Shown: piece after piece, positions 1-8,545 of the stretch | Layout: the number at the start of each line of letters is the position of its first letter | Numbering within the stretch: the first letter of the stretch is position 1 | DNA from: G963664935 sp963664935 | GTDB taxonomy: Bacteria; Pseudomonadota; Gammaproteobacteria; Methylococcales; G963664935 | Length of the DNA: 64,000 nucleotides | Direction of reading: 5' to 3' | Assembly (NCBI GenBank): GCA_963664935.2 | Contig: CAXXSE010000006.1 | Span: forward strand, 868,001-932,000 | The notes under the pieces: generated by a model | What the model saw: only the letters and a program-made list of their open reading frames with translations | What the model was told of the DNA's origin: nothing | The model's database searches: none | Position numbers and translations under genes: made by a program

Positions 1-80
1 TTACGAGCGGTCTTTTTCTCGACGTTAACCTGCATTTCATCGGCAATCCCGGAAACTTTATTTTTGGACGGCCTGCTCAT
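1..80 (-). CDS. atpQ: AtpQ/AtpZ-like N-ATPase accessory protein, N-terminus only
   Basis: Only the first 26 codons are inside the window; the gene runs off the left edge. It starts MSRPSKNKVSG and its ATG overlaps the atpC stop (ATGA), so it is translationally coupled. In N-type F-ATPase operons the order atpD-atpC-atpQ-atpR-atpBEFAG is standard, and the gene after atpC is a small membrane accessory protein. The identity rests on that position more than on the short sequence. Confidence 0.55.
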   Translation of the reverse strand, partial: MSRPSKNKVSGIADEMQVNVEKKTAR

Positions 81-469
81 AGACCTTTATCCCTCATGGT
101 CGCGTATTGCCGCACAATCCCCGCTTCCAATCGTGCTAACGCACTGCGGGCGATCCGTTCGGCTTTGTCGAGGTTCAAATATCGCTCTTCAACCGCCTGT
201 TTTAATTTTTCCAGCTTCTTCCCACGTACAGCATTGCGGGTAGACAGCCAAACCTGCTCACCGCATTTGACCAAGGTCCCTTCATCGACCGCCAAAAACA
301 CTTCTTCACTTTGCTCAGAGATAAAAGAAAACACACCCGGTACGATTGCCGCCACAAAATCGACATGCCGAGGTTTCAAACAAAACGAGCCATTCTCTGC
401 TTCAGCAATAATTTTCCCAACTTCTTCGTCCATAAATACTTCGTTGGGAAGTAGCACTTTTAGCCTCAT
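77..469 (-). CDS. atpC: N-ATPase epsilon subunit
   Basis: A 130-residue protein with the usual epsilon layout: an N-terminal beta domain starting MRLKVLLPNEVF, with a GSFCLKPRH stretch in the position of the usual G-x-F-g-iLP-H signature, and a helical C-terminus rich in K, E and R. Epsilon sits on the central stalk of F1 and couples rotation to catalysis. Length and composition fit the alternate N-ATPase form better than the housekeeping AtpC. Its ATG overlaps the stop of atpD (ATGA) and its stop overlaps atpQ, so the three genes are translated as a coupled unit. Confidence 0.85.
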   Translation of the reverse strand: MRLKVLLPNEVFMDEEVGKIIAEAENGSFCLKPRHVDFVAAIVPGVFSFISEQSEEVFLAVDEGTLVKCGEQVWLSTRNAVRGKKLEKLKQAVEERYLNLDKAERIARSALARLEAGIVRQYATMRDKGL

Positions 470-1885
470 CGTACCGCCTCGTCGATATCGCCAATCATAT
501 ACAATGCGCTTTCGGGAAAAGTGTCGAACTCACCCGCTAGAATACGTTCACAACCCTCGACCGTCGCCGCCATAGGCACCAAACTTCCGGCGCGTCCGGT
601 AAAATGCTTCGTGGTATAAAATGCTTGTGTCAAAAACCGCTCCAATCGCCTTGCCCGGTTGACGGTTATTCGATCTTGTTCGCTCAGTTCTTCCAAACCC
701 AACATGGCAATAATATCTTGCAATTCCTCGTGCTCGGCCAGGGTTTTGCGTACTTCACGAGCGACTTTGTAATGATGGTCACCGAACCACTGCTGGATTC
801 AGCATTTTGGAGCGCGACGTCAAAGCGTCCACCGCCGGATAAAAGCCTTGGCTGGCGCGTTTTCTCGAGAGCACGATCGACGCGGATATATGACCGAAAG
901 TATGGCTGGCTGCGGGATCGGTAAAATCGTCAGCCGGCACATAGACTGCCTGAATCGACGTCATGCCGCCGGTTGGCGAATTACAAATACGCTCTTCCAA
1001 TTCAGCCAGTTCGGTTGCCAGCGTGGGTTGATAGCCGACTCGTGAAGGAATCTGTCCCATCAAACCTGAAACCTCGGCGCCCGCCTGGATAAATCGAAAA
1101 ATATTATCGATCAAAAGAAGAACATCCTGCCCGCGGTGATCGCGAAAATACTCGGCGACGGTCAAAGCAGCATGCCCGACGCGAAAACGGACGCCTGGCG
1201 GTTCGTTCATCTGTCCGAAAATTAATACGGCATTATCCAGTACCCCTGCTTCTCCCATGGTGCGGTAGAGTTCTTCCGCTTCCCGGCATCGCTCCCCGAT
1301 CCCACAGAAAACACTTACCCCCTTGTAACGGCCGACCATGTTATTAATGAGTTCGGTGATTACCACGGTCTTACCAACACCTGCTCCACCGAATAGCCCC
1401 GCTTTTCCGCCCCGCTCCAAGGGGGCTAACAGGTCAATAACCTTTATACCTGTCTCAAAGATTTCCGATGTGACGGTTCGCTCCGCCAAGCGTACCGGAG
1501 ATTGATGAATGGAGCGCCATTCGCCGCCCGCTAATTCCGGTTTGCCATCTATCGGTTCGCCGAAGACATTAATTGCCCGCCCAAGCAGACGATCCCCTAA
1601 CGGAACTGACCCAGGGGCACCGGTATCGATGACACGGTCACCTCGCGCTAAGCCTTGGGTCGGGGTAAACGCCATACAACGAGCAATATCGGTGCTGACA
1701 TGCGATGTCGTTTCCAAGATGATATCAAGATCTTCTCCAGCCAAAAGACGGTTGGTTAATGCCGGGAGTTGTTTCGGAAATTGCACATCCACCACGCTAC
1801 CTCGAATGGCAACAATGGTTCCTGTTTCCGTGCCACTACGACGGGGCTCGTAATAACTTGGTTGCTGGTGGGAACGTGTAAGCAT
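466..1885 (-). pseudogene. atpD: N-ATPase beta subunit with a single-base frameshift
   Basis: F1 beta is the catalytic subunit of the sodium- or proton-translocating N-ATPase. The N-terminal 368 codons (1885 to 779) contain the P-loop GGAGVGKT, the region GERCREAEELYRTM, the Walker B aspartate in LLLIDNIFRF, and the SRVGYQPTL loop. The frame then reads ...KMLNPAVVR-stop. Removing one base near 783-790 restores VVGDHHYKVAREVRKTL and joins directly to LQDIIAMLGLEELSEQDR (723 to 466), the normal beta C-terminus. So this is one gene with a +1 frameshift, and everything else is intact. The start lacks a clear Shine-Dalgarno sequence. Either a recent inactivation or a read error is possible; the intact coupled atpC favours the latter slightly. 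Confidence 0.85.
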
Positions 1886-2013
1886 TGCTACATAGTGTCA
1901 AAAAACAAAAACAAGAATTTGATTCAAGTCAACGTTTAGCGAATCGAACGATTTTAGCTGTGACAAACGTGATACGGATGCCGATTTATTGAATCAATAA
2001 ACGTACTGCATAT

Positions 2014-2027
2014 TTGACACCGATCAA
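2014..2027. promoter_or_regulatory. FNR/Anr-like box upstream of the N-ATPase operon
   Basis: TTGACACCGATCAA matches the FNR consensus TTGAT-N4-ATCAA at 9 of 10 positions. It lies about 130 bp upstream of the atpD start. An adjacent palindrome at 1984-2000 (TTTATTGA-A-TCAATAAA) adds to the regulatory look of the region. This would make the N-ATPase operon respond to oxygen; that is inference from the motif alone. Confidence 0.35.
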
Positions 2028-2165
2028 TATAAGGCACCGGAAGATTTGTTTTACTGCAGCTTCAAAAAGAAATTTGGATCGTGCTGATAGCAAAACATTT
2101 CGATAACCGTATTATTCTAGGACAGCCTCCAAGTGAACCTTACCTTACCGAAGACGAAAAGAAAA

Positions 2166-3581
2166 AGTCTTGTCCAATATGAAATGGCCCTGAACGGGAG
2201 CCGTGATTCCAACGTGAAACGGCCCTGTACCTGAGGAGTAATTTCTGCTCATGATGGTCACCTATGGTGATCTATATGAGTGACAAAAAGATAAAAACAT
2301 TGGATGACGTCCGCATCTTTCTCGAAGGAACTGTGGAGGTTGAGTTTTCAATTACCAACAAGGAAGAGCGCTACCAGTGGATTCGGCGTACATTGGTCAA
2401 ATTCAGTTATATCTCTTGCAGCAAGAACGGTAAGGGATTGATCATCCGCTATCTGGAGCAGGTGAGTGGCTATTCTCCACGGCAAGTGAAACGGCTGGTA
2501 CAGCAATACAAAAAAACCGGATACATCAAGCGCCAGCAGCGTACAGCATCGGGATTTGAACGCTTCTACCGCCCTGAGGACGCAGTGCTGTTAGCTGAGA
2601 CCGACAAGCTCCATGGGACACTCTGCGGTGCAGCCACCAAGAAGATCTGTGAGCGGATGCTTTTGATCTATGAGGATTATCGCTATGGGCGCTTAGCAAA
2701 GATTTCGGTTGCCCATCTCTATAATCTTCGTCATTCTACGTGTTATCAACGACAGCGCCGCCAGTTTGATAAAACCGCTTCAAAACGCTCTCAGATAGGC
2801 GAGCGACGAAAACCCAATTCGGAAGGTAAACCAGGCTTTCTACGGATCGACACAGTCCATCAGGGCGACCTGGATGGGATCAAAGGGGTTTACCATATCA
2901 ATGCGGTTGATGAAGTCACGCAATTTGAATGTATATTCTCCGTAGAACGGATTACTGAGCGTTTCATGATTCCGGTCCTGGAGATGCTGATCGAAATCTT
3001 CCCTTTTGTCATCCTGGCATTTCACGCGGATAACGGTTCGGAATACATCAATCATACCGTGGCAAAACTGCTCGGAAAGCTCCATATTGACCTGACCAAA
3101 TCACGCCCACGCCATTCCAACGACAATGCACTCGGCGAGTCCAAGAACGGAACCATCATCCGCAAACATCTGGGGTACGACCATATCCCGGGGTACTGGG
3201 CGCCTCAACTTAATGAATTTCACAGAGAGTATTTCAACCCCTATATCAACTTCCATCGTCCTTGCTTTTTTCCTGTCCCAAAAGAAGACAACAAAGGAAA
3301 GGTGAAAAAGAGCTATCCCTACAAGTTAATGATGACACCCTACGAGAAGCTCAAATCATTACCTGATGCAAACCAATATCTCAAACTGGGAACCACCTTT
3401 AAAAAGCTGGATGCAATTGCCTTCTCAATCAGCGACAATGACGCAGTCAAACAGATGAATGAGGCCAAACGTAAACTTTTCAAAACCATCTTTGAGCAGG
3501 AGCGGAGTATTGCCTGATTTGCCTCTTCAGGTAGATTCTCTACCCCTCTGTTTCAGGGCCATTTATAGATTGGAATAGACT
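2166..3581 (+). mobile_element. Complete 1416-bp insertion sequence (DDE/rve transposase)
   Basis: The element runs from AGTCTTGTCCAATATGAAAT to the inverse of AGTCTATTCCAATC at the right, giving imperfect terminal inverted repeats of about 30 bp that share the inner AAATGGCCCTGAA block. The left end repeats that block a second time (around 2211-2232), probably a second transposase site. It encloses a single transposase gene. No clear target duplication is visible at the borders. Two 227-bp elements at 21787-22013 and 50304-50530 have the same two ends, so this IS is their likely parent or mobiliser. Confidence 0.85.
2264..3517 (+). CDS. IS transposase, rve/DDE integrase-core family
   Basis: A 417-residue transposase that cuts and joins the IS ends. 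The N-terminal 120 residues contain a helix-turn-helix (SGYSPRQVKRLVQQYKKTG). The catalytic core shows D in FLRIDTVHQGD (about residue 197), D in FHADNGSEY (about 253) and E in ALGESKNG, a D-D-35-E spacing. Length fits an integrase-core IS without frameshifting. The first ATG is at 2264; an in-frame ATG at 2276 is an alternative. The frame is intact, so it may be active and could mobilise the two short related elements in this window. Exact IS family not assigned. Confidence 0.9.
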   Translation: MVIYMSDKKIKTLDDVRIFLEGTVEVEFSITNKEERYQWIRRTLVKFSYISCSKNGKGLIIRYLEQVSGYSPRQVKRLVQQYKKTGYIKRQQRTASGFERFYRPEDAVLLAETDKLHGTLCGAATKKICERMLLIYEDYRYGRLAKISVAHLYNLRHSTCYQRQRRQFDKTASKRSQIGERRKPNSEGKPGFLRIDTVHQGDLDGIKGVYHINAVDEVTQFECIFSVERITERFMIPVLEMLIEIFPFVILAFHADNGSEYINHTVAKLLGKLHIDLTKSRPRHSNDNALGESKNGTIIRKHLGYDHIPGYWAPQLNEFHREYFNPYINFHRPCFFPVPKEDNKGKVKKSYPYKLMMTPYEKLKSLPDANQYLKLGTTFKKLDAIAFSISDNDAVKQMNEAKRKLFKTIFEQERSIA

Positions 3582-3611
3582 CTACTGTCTTCATCTCTGC
3601 ACACCACTGAT

Positions 3612-4601
3612 ATGTCGAATTCTCCAACCAGACGATCAGGTAATCGAAAACAGCTGCCGGACCCACCTTCTGAGCAGCGCCGCCAGCCTCTCCCCTGGAA
3701 CACACCCAAATCACCGGGCGAAGATCCTAACGCTATGAGTCGGCTGGATAAGATCTTATCCAGCCCCAGTTATCGCCAGGCTGATCAAGATATTGATTTT
3801 TTCAAAAGCAACGATGCCCGACCGATGCGGTTGCAACTGGATTTTCTAAAACCCGAGATTCATCTGCGGGAACATGATATTCGGGATACGATTGTCGTAT
3901 TCGGGAGTACCCGCATTGCTGAACCATCGGCCGCAAATCGGAGCGTTAAAGAGCTGCGTAATGCGCTAAACCAATCGTCCGAAAATGAGAATCTTCAACT
4001 CCAGTTGAACATGGCCGAACGGCTACAGGCAAAAAGTCATTACTACGATATTGCTCGAGAATTTGGCCGGATCGTGAGCAACTCTGGGGGTGGACCGTCC
4101 GATTGCCGGTTGGTGATTATGACCGGCGGCGGCCCTGGCATAATGGAGGCGGCCAACCGGGGAGCCCATGATCAAGGCGCAAAAAACATTGGACTGAACA
4201 TCACCCTGCCCCACGAGCAGTTTCCTAACCCCTATATCTCCCCAAGTCTCTGTTTTCGTTTCCATTACTTCGCGTTACGAAAAATGCATTTTCTGTTGAG
4301 GGCAAAAGCATTGGTTGTATTCCCAGGGGGTTACGGTACGTTTGACGAATTGTTCGAAACTCTGACACTCATACAAACACGAACGATAACACCGTTGCCA
4401 ATCGTTCTGGTGGGGGAAGATTATTGGCGAAAGGCACTTAATATTGACTTTCTTGTTGACGAAGGAGTCATCGACCCGGAAGATCGGGAGCTATTTTGGT
4501 ACGCGGAAGATGCGGAAGAAATCTGGCGGGATATCTTAAACTGGTATGAATCGATCGGCGAGCCGTTGATAGCACCGAACAAAGAAAAATCAGGGCAATA
4601 A
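3612..4601 (+). CDS. LOG-family Rossmann-fold protein (TIGR00730 type)
   Basis: A 329-residue protein with the LOG signature: GGGPGIMEAANRG (about residues 174-186) binds the nucleotide phosphate and PGGYGTFDELFE (about 238-249) carries the catalytic arginine/glutamate context. LOG enzymes cleave the N-glycosidic bond of nucleoside 5'-monophosphates; bacterial members were long annotated as lysine decarboxylases. The first 100 residues are a proline/arginine-rich extension typical of the longer cytosolic group. The right end of the IS lies only 30 bp upstream, so the native promoter may have been displaced. The substrate is not predictable from sequence. Confidence 0.85.
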   Translation: MSNSPTRRSGNRKQLPDPPSEQRRQPLPWNTPKSPGEDPNAMSRLDKILSSPSYRQADQDIDFFKSNDARPMRLQLDFLKPEIHLREHDIRDTIVVFGSTRIAEPSAANRSVKELRNALNQSSENENLQLQLNMAERLQAKSHYYDIAREFGRIVSNSGGGPSDCRLVIMTGGGPGIMEAANRGAHDQGAKNIGLNITLPHEQFPNPYISPSLCFRFHYFALRKMHFLLRAKALVVFPGGYGTFDELFETLTLIQTRTITPLPIVLVGEDYWRKALNIDFLVDEGVIDPEDRELFWYAEDAEEIWRDILNWYESIGEPLIAPNKEKSGQ

Positions 4602-4725
4602 ACGCTATGGTGACGAAGTCGGGGTGATTTAACCAACAGTGATCCGATTTTTAGACCCCCTAATGCCAAACAGTTTGCTCAACCCCCAAAATTGGATCTC
4701 TTTTTTATCGACATAAACCAATATC

Positions 4726-4739
4726 TTGATCTACATCAA
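4726..4739 (+). promoter_or_regulatory. Perfect FNR/Anr box
   Basis: TTGATCTACATCAA is an exact match to TTGAT-N4-ATCAA. It lies 81 bp upstream of the ATG at 4820, about where an FNR class II activation site would sit (near -41 of a start site around 4780). It predicts that the downstream membrane protein gene is induced when oxygen is low. Confidence 0.65.
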
Positions 4740-4819
4740 AAACTACCCCCTCCATCCTTGTTAAATTACCAACTACTTTACGGAGTAGAATCTTTGGCGT
4801 GATTGAAATAGGAGGTAAT

Positions 4820-5362
4820 ATGACTGAACCAAAACTAGTTCCATCGGCGACCATCAAAACCGAGAAACGGTATACTCTGATCGAAGAAATCGTCATGATT
4901 TTGCTTATTATTCTGTCGATGATCGGCATTAGCGTCATGGACTTTTCTCCGTCTGAGGGATACCGGTACTGGGTCGGCATGATACCGGTTTTTGGTATTG
5001 GAGCCATAATCATCAACTTTGTACAGGCCAACCAGAAAGCGCATATTGTTCAGAAAATCTTTATTGAGCAATTACTTCTATGGTTTGGCGTATTCTTGGC
5101 TTTGGGCGGAACACTGCTGCTGTTGCATGTAGATGCCCTTGATAATAAAAACACCGGGCTGGTCATGTTGCTTATTCTGTCATTAGCAACTTATATCGAT
5201 GGCCTCCGAATTGGCTGGCGCTTTAGTTTGGTGGGTAATTTTCTGGGTCTGACCGCTGTTTCGATCGCTTACCTGGACAATTTTATGTGGATGTTGTTTG
5301 GACTTGCCGCAATCACAATCGGATTAACGATATTTTGGGATCGCCGTGCGTCAAAGACTTAA
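4820..5362 (+). CDS. Small integral membrane protein, unknown function
   Basis: Start chosen at 4820 because a strong Shine-Dalgarno (AGGAGGT) lies just before this ATG. The 180-residue product has about five or six hydrophobic helices (for example IVMILLIILSMIGISVM, WFGVFLALGGTLLLL, LVMLLILSLATYI and MLFGLAAITIGLTIF), charged loops between them and a short basic tail. No family motif is recognised. A perfect FNR box lies upstream, so an anaerobic or microaerobic role is likely. No operon partner: the next kilobase is without genes. Confidence 0.75.
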   Translation: MTEPKLVPSATIKTEKRYTLIEEIVMILLIILSMIGISVMDFSPSEGYRYWVGMIPVFGIGAIIINFVQANQKAHIVQKIFIEQLLLWFGVFLALGGTLLLLHVDALDNKNTGLVMLLILSLATYIDGLRIGWRFSLVGNFLGLTAVSIAYLDNFMWMLFGLAAITIGLTIFWDRRASKT

Positions 5363-6385
5363 ACCATCATCCAATAATCCACCAAGATGGCTTAAAGCAA
5401 TTCGAATAGTGCTGATTTTCAATCTCGCCGATCGACAGCGATGCCTACCACTTTGAAACCAACGCCCGGTGCTGTAAATACAAACCAGCGTCGGGCGAAG
5501 AGGCTATACCATACTGGATGGAAAAACAGATATTGAGTATATGTGGATTGTCAACAGATGTCTCTTCGAAATTTTTTCTCAAAACTTGAATATCTGCTTG
5601 TAGATCTTAGGATTCCAGTACTTCGATCCATAAATTAACTCACAGTTTTCAATTCAGGGTAAGAAATGCGACGCACGCATGATTTAGGTCAGTAGCTTCC
5701 AATGTATCCGCCGTTTTCGTCGATGTGGTAAAAAGCTGTCAGACCATGGCAACATATTTCCGCAATCTCCCCTACCGTCTCTTTTCCCAAGCCCGCTTCT
5801 GACTTTTAACGACCTTTGTTAGCATACGGGTATAGTGGTAGTAATAGTATTCCCTGAAGATCTTAAGAGCTTATTACTGGTATTCCGTGCCTTCGAATTT
5901 GTATTCTTCCACTATTTTTAAGAATATCTGCACCAGCAACAAGCATCACCCTGTCTTTGACTTTCCCATCGAAATTACAGAGCGCAGCCTCCACTATCCT
6001 GAAAAAGCAACGGGCTTTTACCGTGTGCCTTTTGAAAATCACGCGGTAATTCTCTCACCATCTTGCTTTCAGCTCCCACCGAAAATCAATGCACGATTTG
6101 GATAAAACGATCAATCAGCTCGTCGGTGATTTCCCTCTACCAGAGGTGAAGAAAAGCCAAAAAGAATCACAATAATGTTGATTGGGTCACTGATTTGTCT
6201 CCATTTGCGGCGTTAGTATGTCCATTTTCCTATTTCGCCATTCGTTTTTCTAAATGTATACCTGTCGTAAAACATGCTTAATCAAGCTTTAAAGACAACA
6301 GCTATGTGCCACCTTTCAACCAAATTCTTGCATAAGGAAGTGGGTACGATATTGCCCAGTTTTGTTGAAATAACTCCATCCACCC
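5363..6385. other. Gene-poor stretch between chromosomal genes and the ICE remnant
   Basis: About 1 kb without a convincing gene. A 72-codon frame at 5887-6105 lacks a ribosome-binding site and family features. Composition is mixed and no tRNA 3' end or direct repeat marking an ICE border could be seen by eye. This is where the distal ICE attachment site would be expected. Confidence 0.5.
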
Positions 6386-6697
6386 ATGACGAACACGGCC
6401 AATACGGAGACCTACGAATACCTTTTGGAACAATACGGTCCTTTGCTGACGATCAAGCATGTGGCTGAGCTGATGCATACAACGCCCAGGGTTATCTGCA
6501 GAGCGATCAACCGAAACCGGCAATCATTTGCAGTGGGATTAGTCAGTGCCAAACGAAAGTTAGGCCGCAGGGTTTATTTCGAAGCCCGGCGCGTCGCCGA
6601 TGTAATTGATGAGGATCGAGAGAAATCCGTTCTTTTTATCAAAAGCGAGCGCAAAGGAAATGATAATGGAAACGAGAAGATTAGTATCGAAATCTGA
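6386..6697 (+). CDS. Small helix-turn-helix protein of the ICE remnant
   Basis: A 103-residue protein with an HTH-like segment LLTIKHVAELMHTTPRVICRAINRN near residues 20-45, followed by a strand-rich region (GRRVYFEARRVADVID) as in plasmid and ICE MerR/excisionase-like regulators. It is the first gene of the module, 32 bp before the FlhD-like gene. It probably regulates the ICE or takes part in excision; neither is shown by the sequence. Confidence 0.6.
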   Translation: MTNTANTETYEYLLEQYGPLLTIKHVAELMHTTPRVICRAINRNRQSFAVGLVSAKRKLGRRVYFEARRVADVIDEDREKSVLFIKSERKGNDNGNEKISIEI

Positions 6698-6729
6698 TTT
6701 TCGATGCAAGATTAGAGGAACTTCATCCC

Positions 6730-7047
6730 ATGAAATGCGATTTTGCTGAGTTAAACCTTCAATATTTAATCCAAGCCCGTGACATTGCCAAGGAGGATCC
6801 TGAGCATGCCGCGGTTATACTCGGCATTAATAAAAAGATCGCAAAGGACCTTGCAAAACTTTCTCCCGCTGCGCTTTCCATGGTTTCCACGATCAAAGTG
6901 CCATTGATTGGCCCAAAGCAGCCCACTTGGTGGTGGAAACGCTTGCTCCGAGCCCTTGATGAGGAAAGATCGGATGAAGTCCAGGCCATTATGGAACACG
7001 CTAATTTATTGGCAATCTCTAAACGAAATAGATCTAATGAGGGCTGA
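6730..7047 (+). CDS. FlhD-like transcriptional regulator (SetD/AcaD type)
   Basis: 105 residues. The core FAELNLQYLIQARDIAKEDPEHAAVILGI aligns with enterobacterial FlhD (INLSYLLLAQRLI...MFRLGI). In SXT/R391 ICEs and IncC plasmids, FlhD/FlhC homologues (SetD/SetC, AcaD/AcaC) form a heteromer that switches on the transfer genes; the gene pairing here argues for that role and not for flagella. The reading frame overlaps the FlhC-like gene by 11 bp, so the two subunits are co-translated. No flagellar gene lies in the window. Confidence 0.75.
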   Translation: MKCDFAELNLQYLIQARDIAKEDPEHAAVILGINKKIAKDLAKLSPAALSMVSTIKVPLIGPKQPTWWWKRLLRALDEERSDEVQAIMEHANLLAISKRNRSNEG

Positions 7048-7669
7048 ACGAAAAATCCAACACAACCGGTTGCCAGCCGTTGTAACTAGCTTGCACACGC
7101 AAGCGCTCAACACGATAGATGCGGTTGATCTTATTCATCTGGGTGCCCGCGTTCCGCTTACCTGCCAGTTAACGGGTTTGGAAAGATCAACAGCAAGACG
7201 ATTGTATCGGCAAATTCGAGGATACCATGCCCCGGCGGGTCAAGCGCCGTTTACCGATGCTTGGTACCTAAAAAATGATCTGCGTATGATCCACGCCACC
7301 ATCATTTGGCGTTTGTATCAAGCATTCCAAAATCCCGGCCAATCGCCGGCAAGAATCTTAATCGACCTCTACGACACCTATACGAATTTGGTACAGGACG
7401 TCCTGTTAGATATCACACGCGCTGCCTTTGTGCCAAACCTTGTCGTAATGGATGTTTGGCTCGAACAAAGATGTGATGATTGCACCCTCTTTTTCATCGG
7501 ACCGGTTGAGGGCATCAGGAAAATCTGTCCGGCTTGCAAAGCCTATCACCGGTTCCGGTGCAAATTGTGCGGCAGAGCAATGACAAAGCATGCATCAGGT
7601 CGCTATAGAGACTCTTGCGAACGCTGTGCCCGCCATCGTAAACGACGGAAATCATACCGATATCATTGA
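7037..7669 (+). CDS. FlhC-like transcriptional activator (SetC/AcaC type)
   Basis: Start placed at ATG 7037 inside the 3' end of the FlhD-like gene, giving about 210 residues. The segment DAVDLIHLGARVPLTCQLTGLERSTARRLYRQIRG matches the FlhC N-terminal half (LITLGARLQML...RLYKELRG). The C-terminal part has cysteine pairs CDDC, CPAC, CKLC and CERC that would bind zinc; FlhC itself has a four-cysteine zinc site, so the extra pairs are unusual. It would act with the upstream FlhD-like protein as the master activator of the ICE. The conjugation genes it should control are absent here. Confidence 0.8.
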   Translation: MRAERKIQHNRLPAVVTSLHTQALNTIDAVDLIHLGARVPLTCQLTGLERSTARRLYRQIRGYHAPAGQAPFTDAWYLKNDLRMIHATIIWRLYQAFQNPGQSPARILIDLYDTYTNLVQDVLLDITRAAFVPNLVVMDVWLEQRCDDCTLFFIGPVEGIRKICPACKAYHRFRCKLCGRAMTKHASGRYRDSCERCARHRKRRKSYRYH

Positions 7670-7702
7670 CCCATCCCAGTATCAAATAAGCAAGGTCGAA
7701 TC

Positions 7703-8545
7703 ATGAGTATACGCATCACAATCACCAGTACCAAAGGCGGCGTCGGTAAGACGACATTGACCGCGAACCTGGGCGGCATACTGGCCGATCTGGGACAACG
7801 GGTTTTGCTCGTTGATGCGGATCCACAGCCCACTTTATCGAGCTATTATCCATTACACGCTCGAGCGGAAGCCGGGTTAACCCACCTCATCGTCCATGCG
7901 GATATCGATCGTGTCATTAGTCGCACCTCCATTACACGGCTCGACCTTATCCTTTCGGAAGACTCGGAAGGCAAGCTAAGAGATTGGATTCGTGATGCAG
8001 GCGACGGACGTGTTCGATTGAAACATATTCTTTCCCGACTGGATAAGTGCTATGATTTTATCCTGATCGACACCCAAGGCGCCGTCGGCCCACTTCAAGA
8101 TGCGGCGGTCGCTGCCGCCGACCTGCTTCTATCCCCGATACCTCCCGAAATTCTTTCCGCCCGCGAATTTGTGCGGGGTACCGTTGCCATGCTGGACCGT
8201 TTAAAACCGATCACTTTTATGGATGTACCCATCGGCCCGCTGCGTGGGATCATCTACCGCCAGGATCGGACCGTCGATTCCAGACGTATCGTTCAGGCAT
8301 TGAGGAACGAAGCCTATTTACCCAGTAAAGGCGCTATCTCCGTCTTGGATACGGTGATTCCATCGACGGTTGTTTACCGCGAAGCCGCCAGCTATCAGCA
8401 ACCGGTCCATCGGTTTGAAACCACGCGGGCCGGATCCACGCCCAGTGCCTGCGAAACAATGCTGTCACTGGTTAAGGAATTATTTCCCCATTTAAGACAT
8501 GCCAGTATGGGCATTGCGAATGAAGATGTCCGAGAGTCACGATGA
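7703..8545 (+). CDS. parA: ParA-family partition ATPase of the ICE (Soj-like)
   Basis: 280 residues starting with the deviant Walker A KGGVGKTT (about residues 12-19). DADPQPTLS and LIDTQGAVGPLQD supply the Walker A' and B regions. ParA proteins of PFGI-1/SPI-7-class ICEs stabilise the excised circular form. It overlaps the ParB gene by ATGA, the usual order. The frame is intact. RBS AAGG lies 8 bp before the ATG. Confidence 0.9.
   Translation: MSIRITITSTKGGVGKTTLTANLGGILADLGQRVLLVDADPQPTLSSYYPLHARAEAGLTHLIVHADIDRVISRTSITRLDLILSEDSEGKLRDWIRDAGDGRVRLKHILSRLDKCYDFILIDTQGAVGPLQDAAVAAADLLLSPIPPEILSAREFVRGTVAMLDRLKPITFMDVPIGPLRGIIYRQDRTVDSRRIVQALRNEAYLPSKGAISVLDTVIPSTVVYREAASYQQPVHRFETTRAGSTPSACETMLSLVKELFPHLRHASMGIANEDVRESR

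Noticed and set aside
5887..6105. 72-codon open frame
   Set aside because: No ribosome-binding site, no domain pattern, composition unlike nearby genes.
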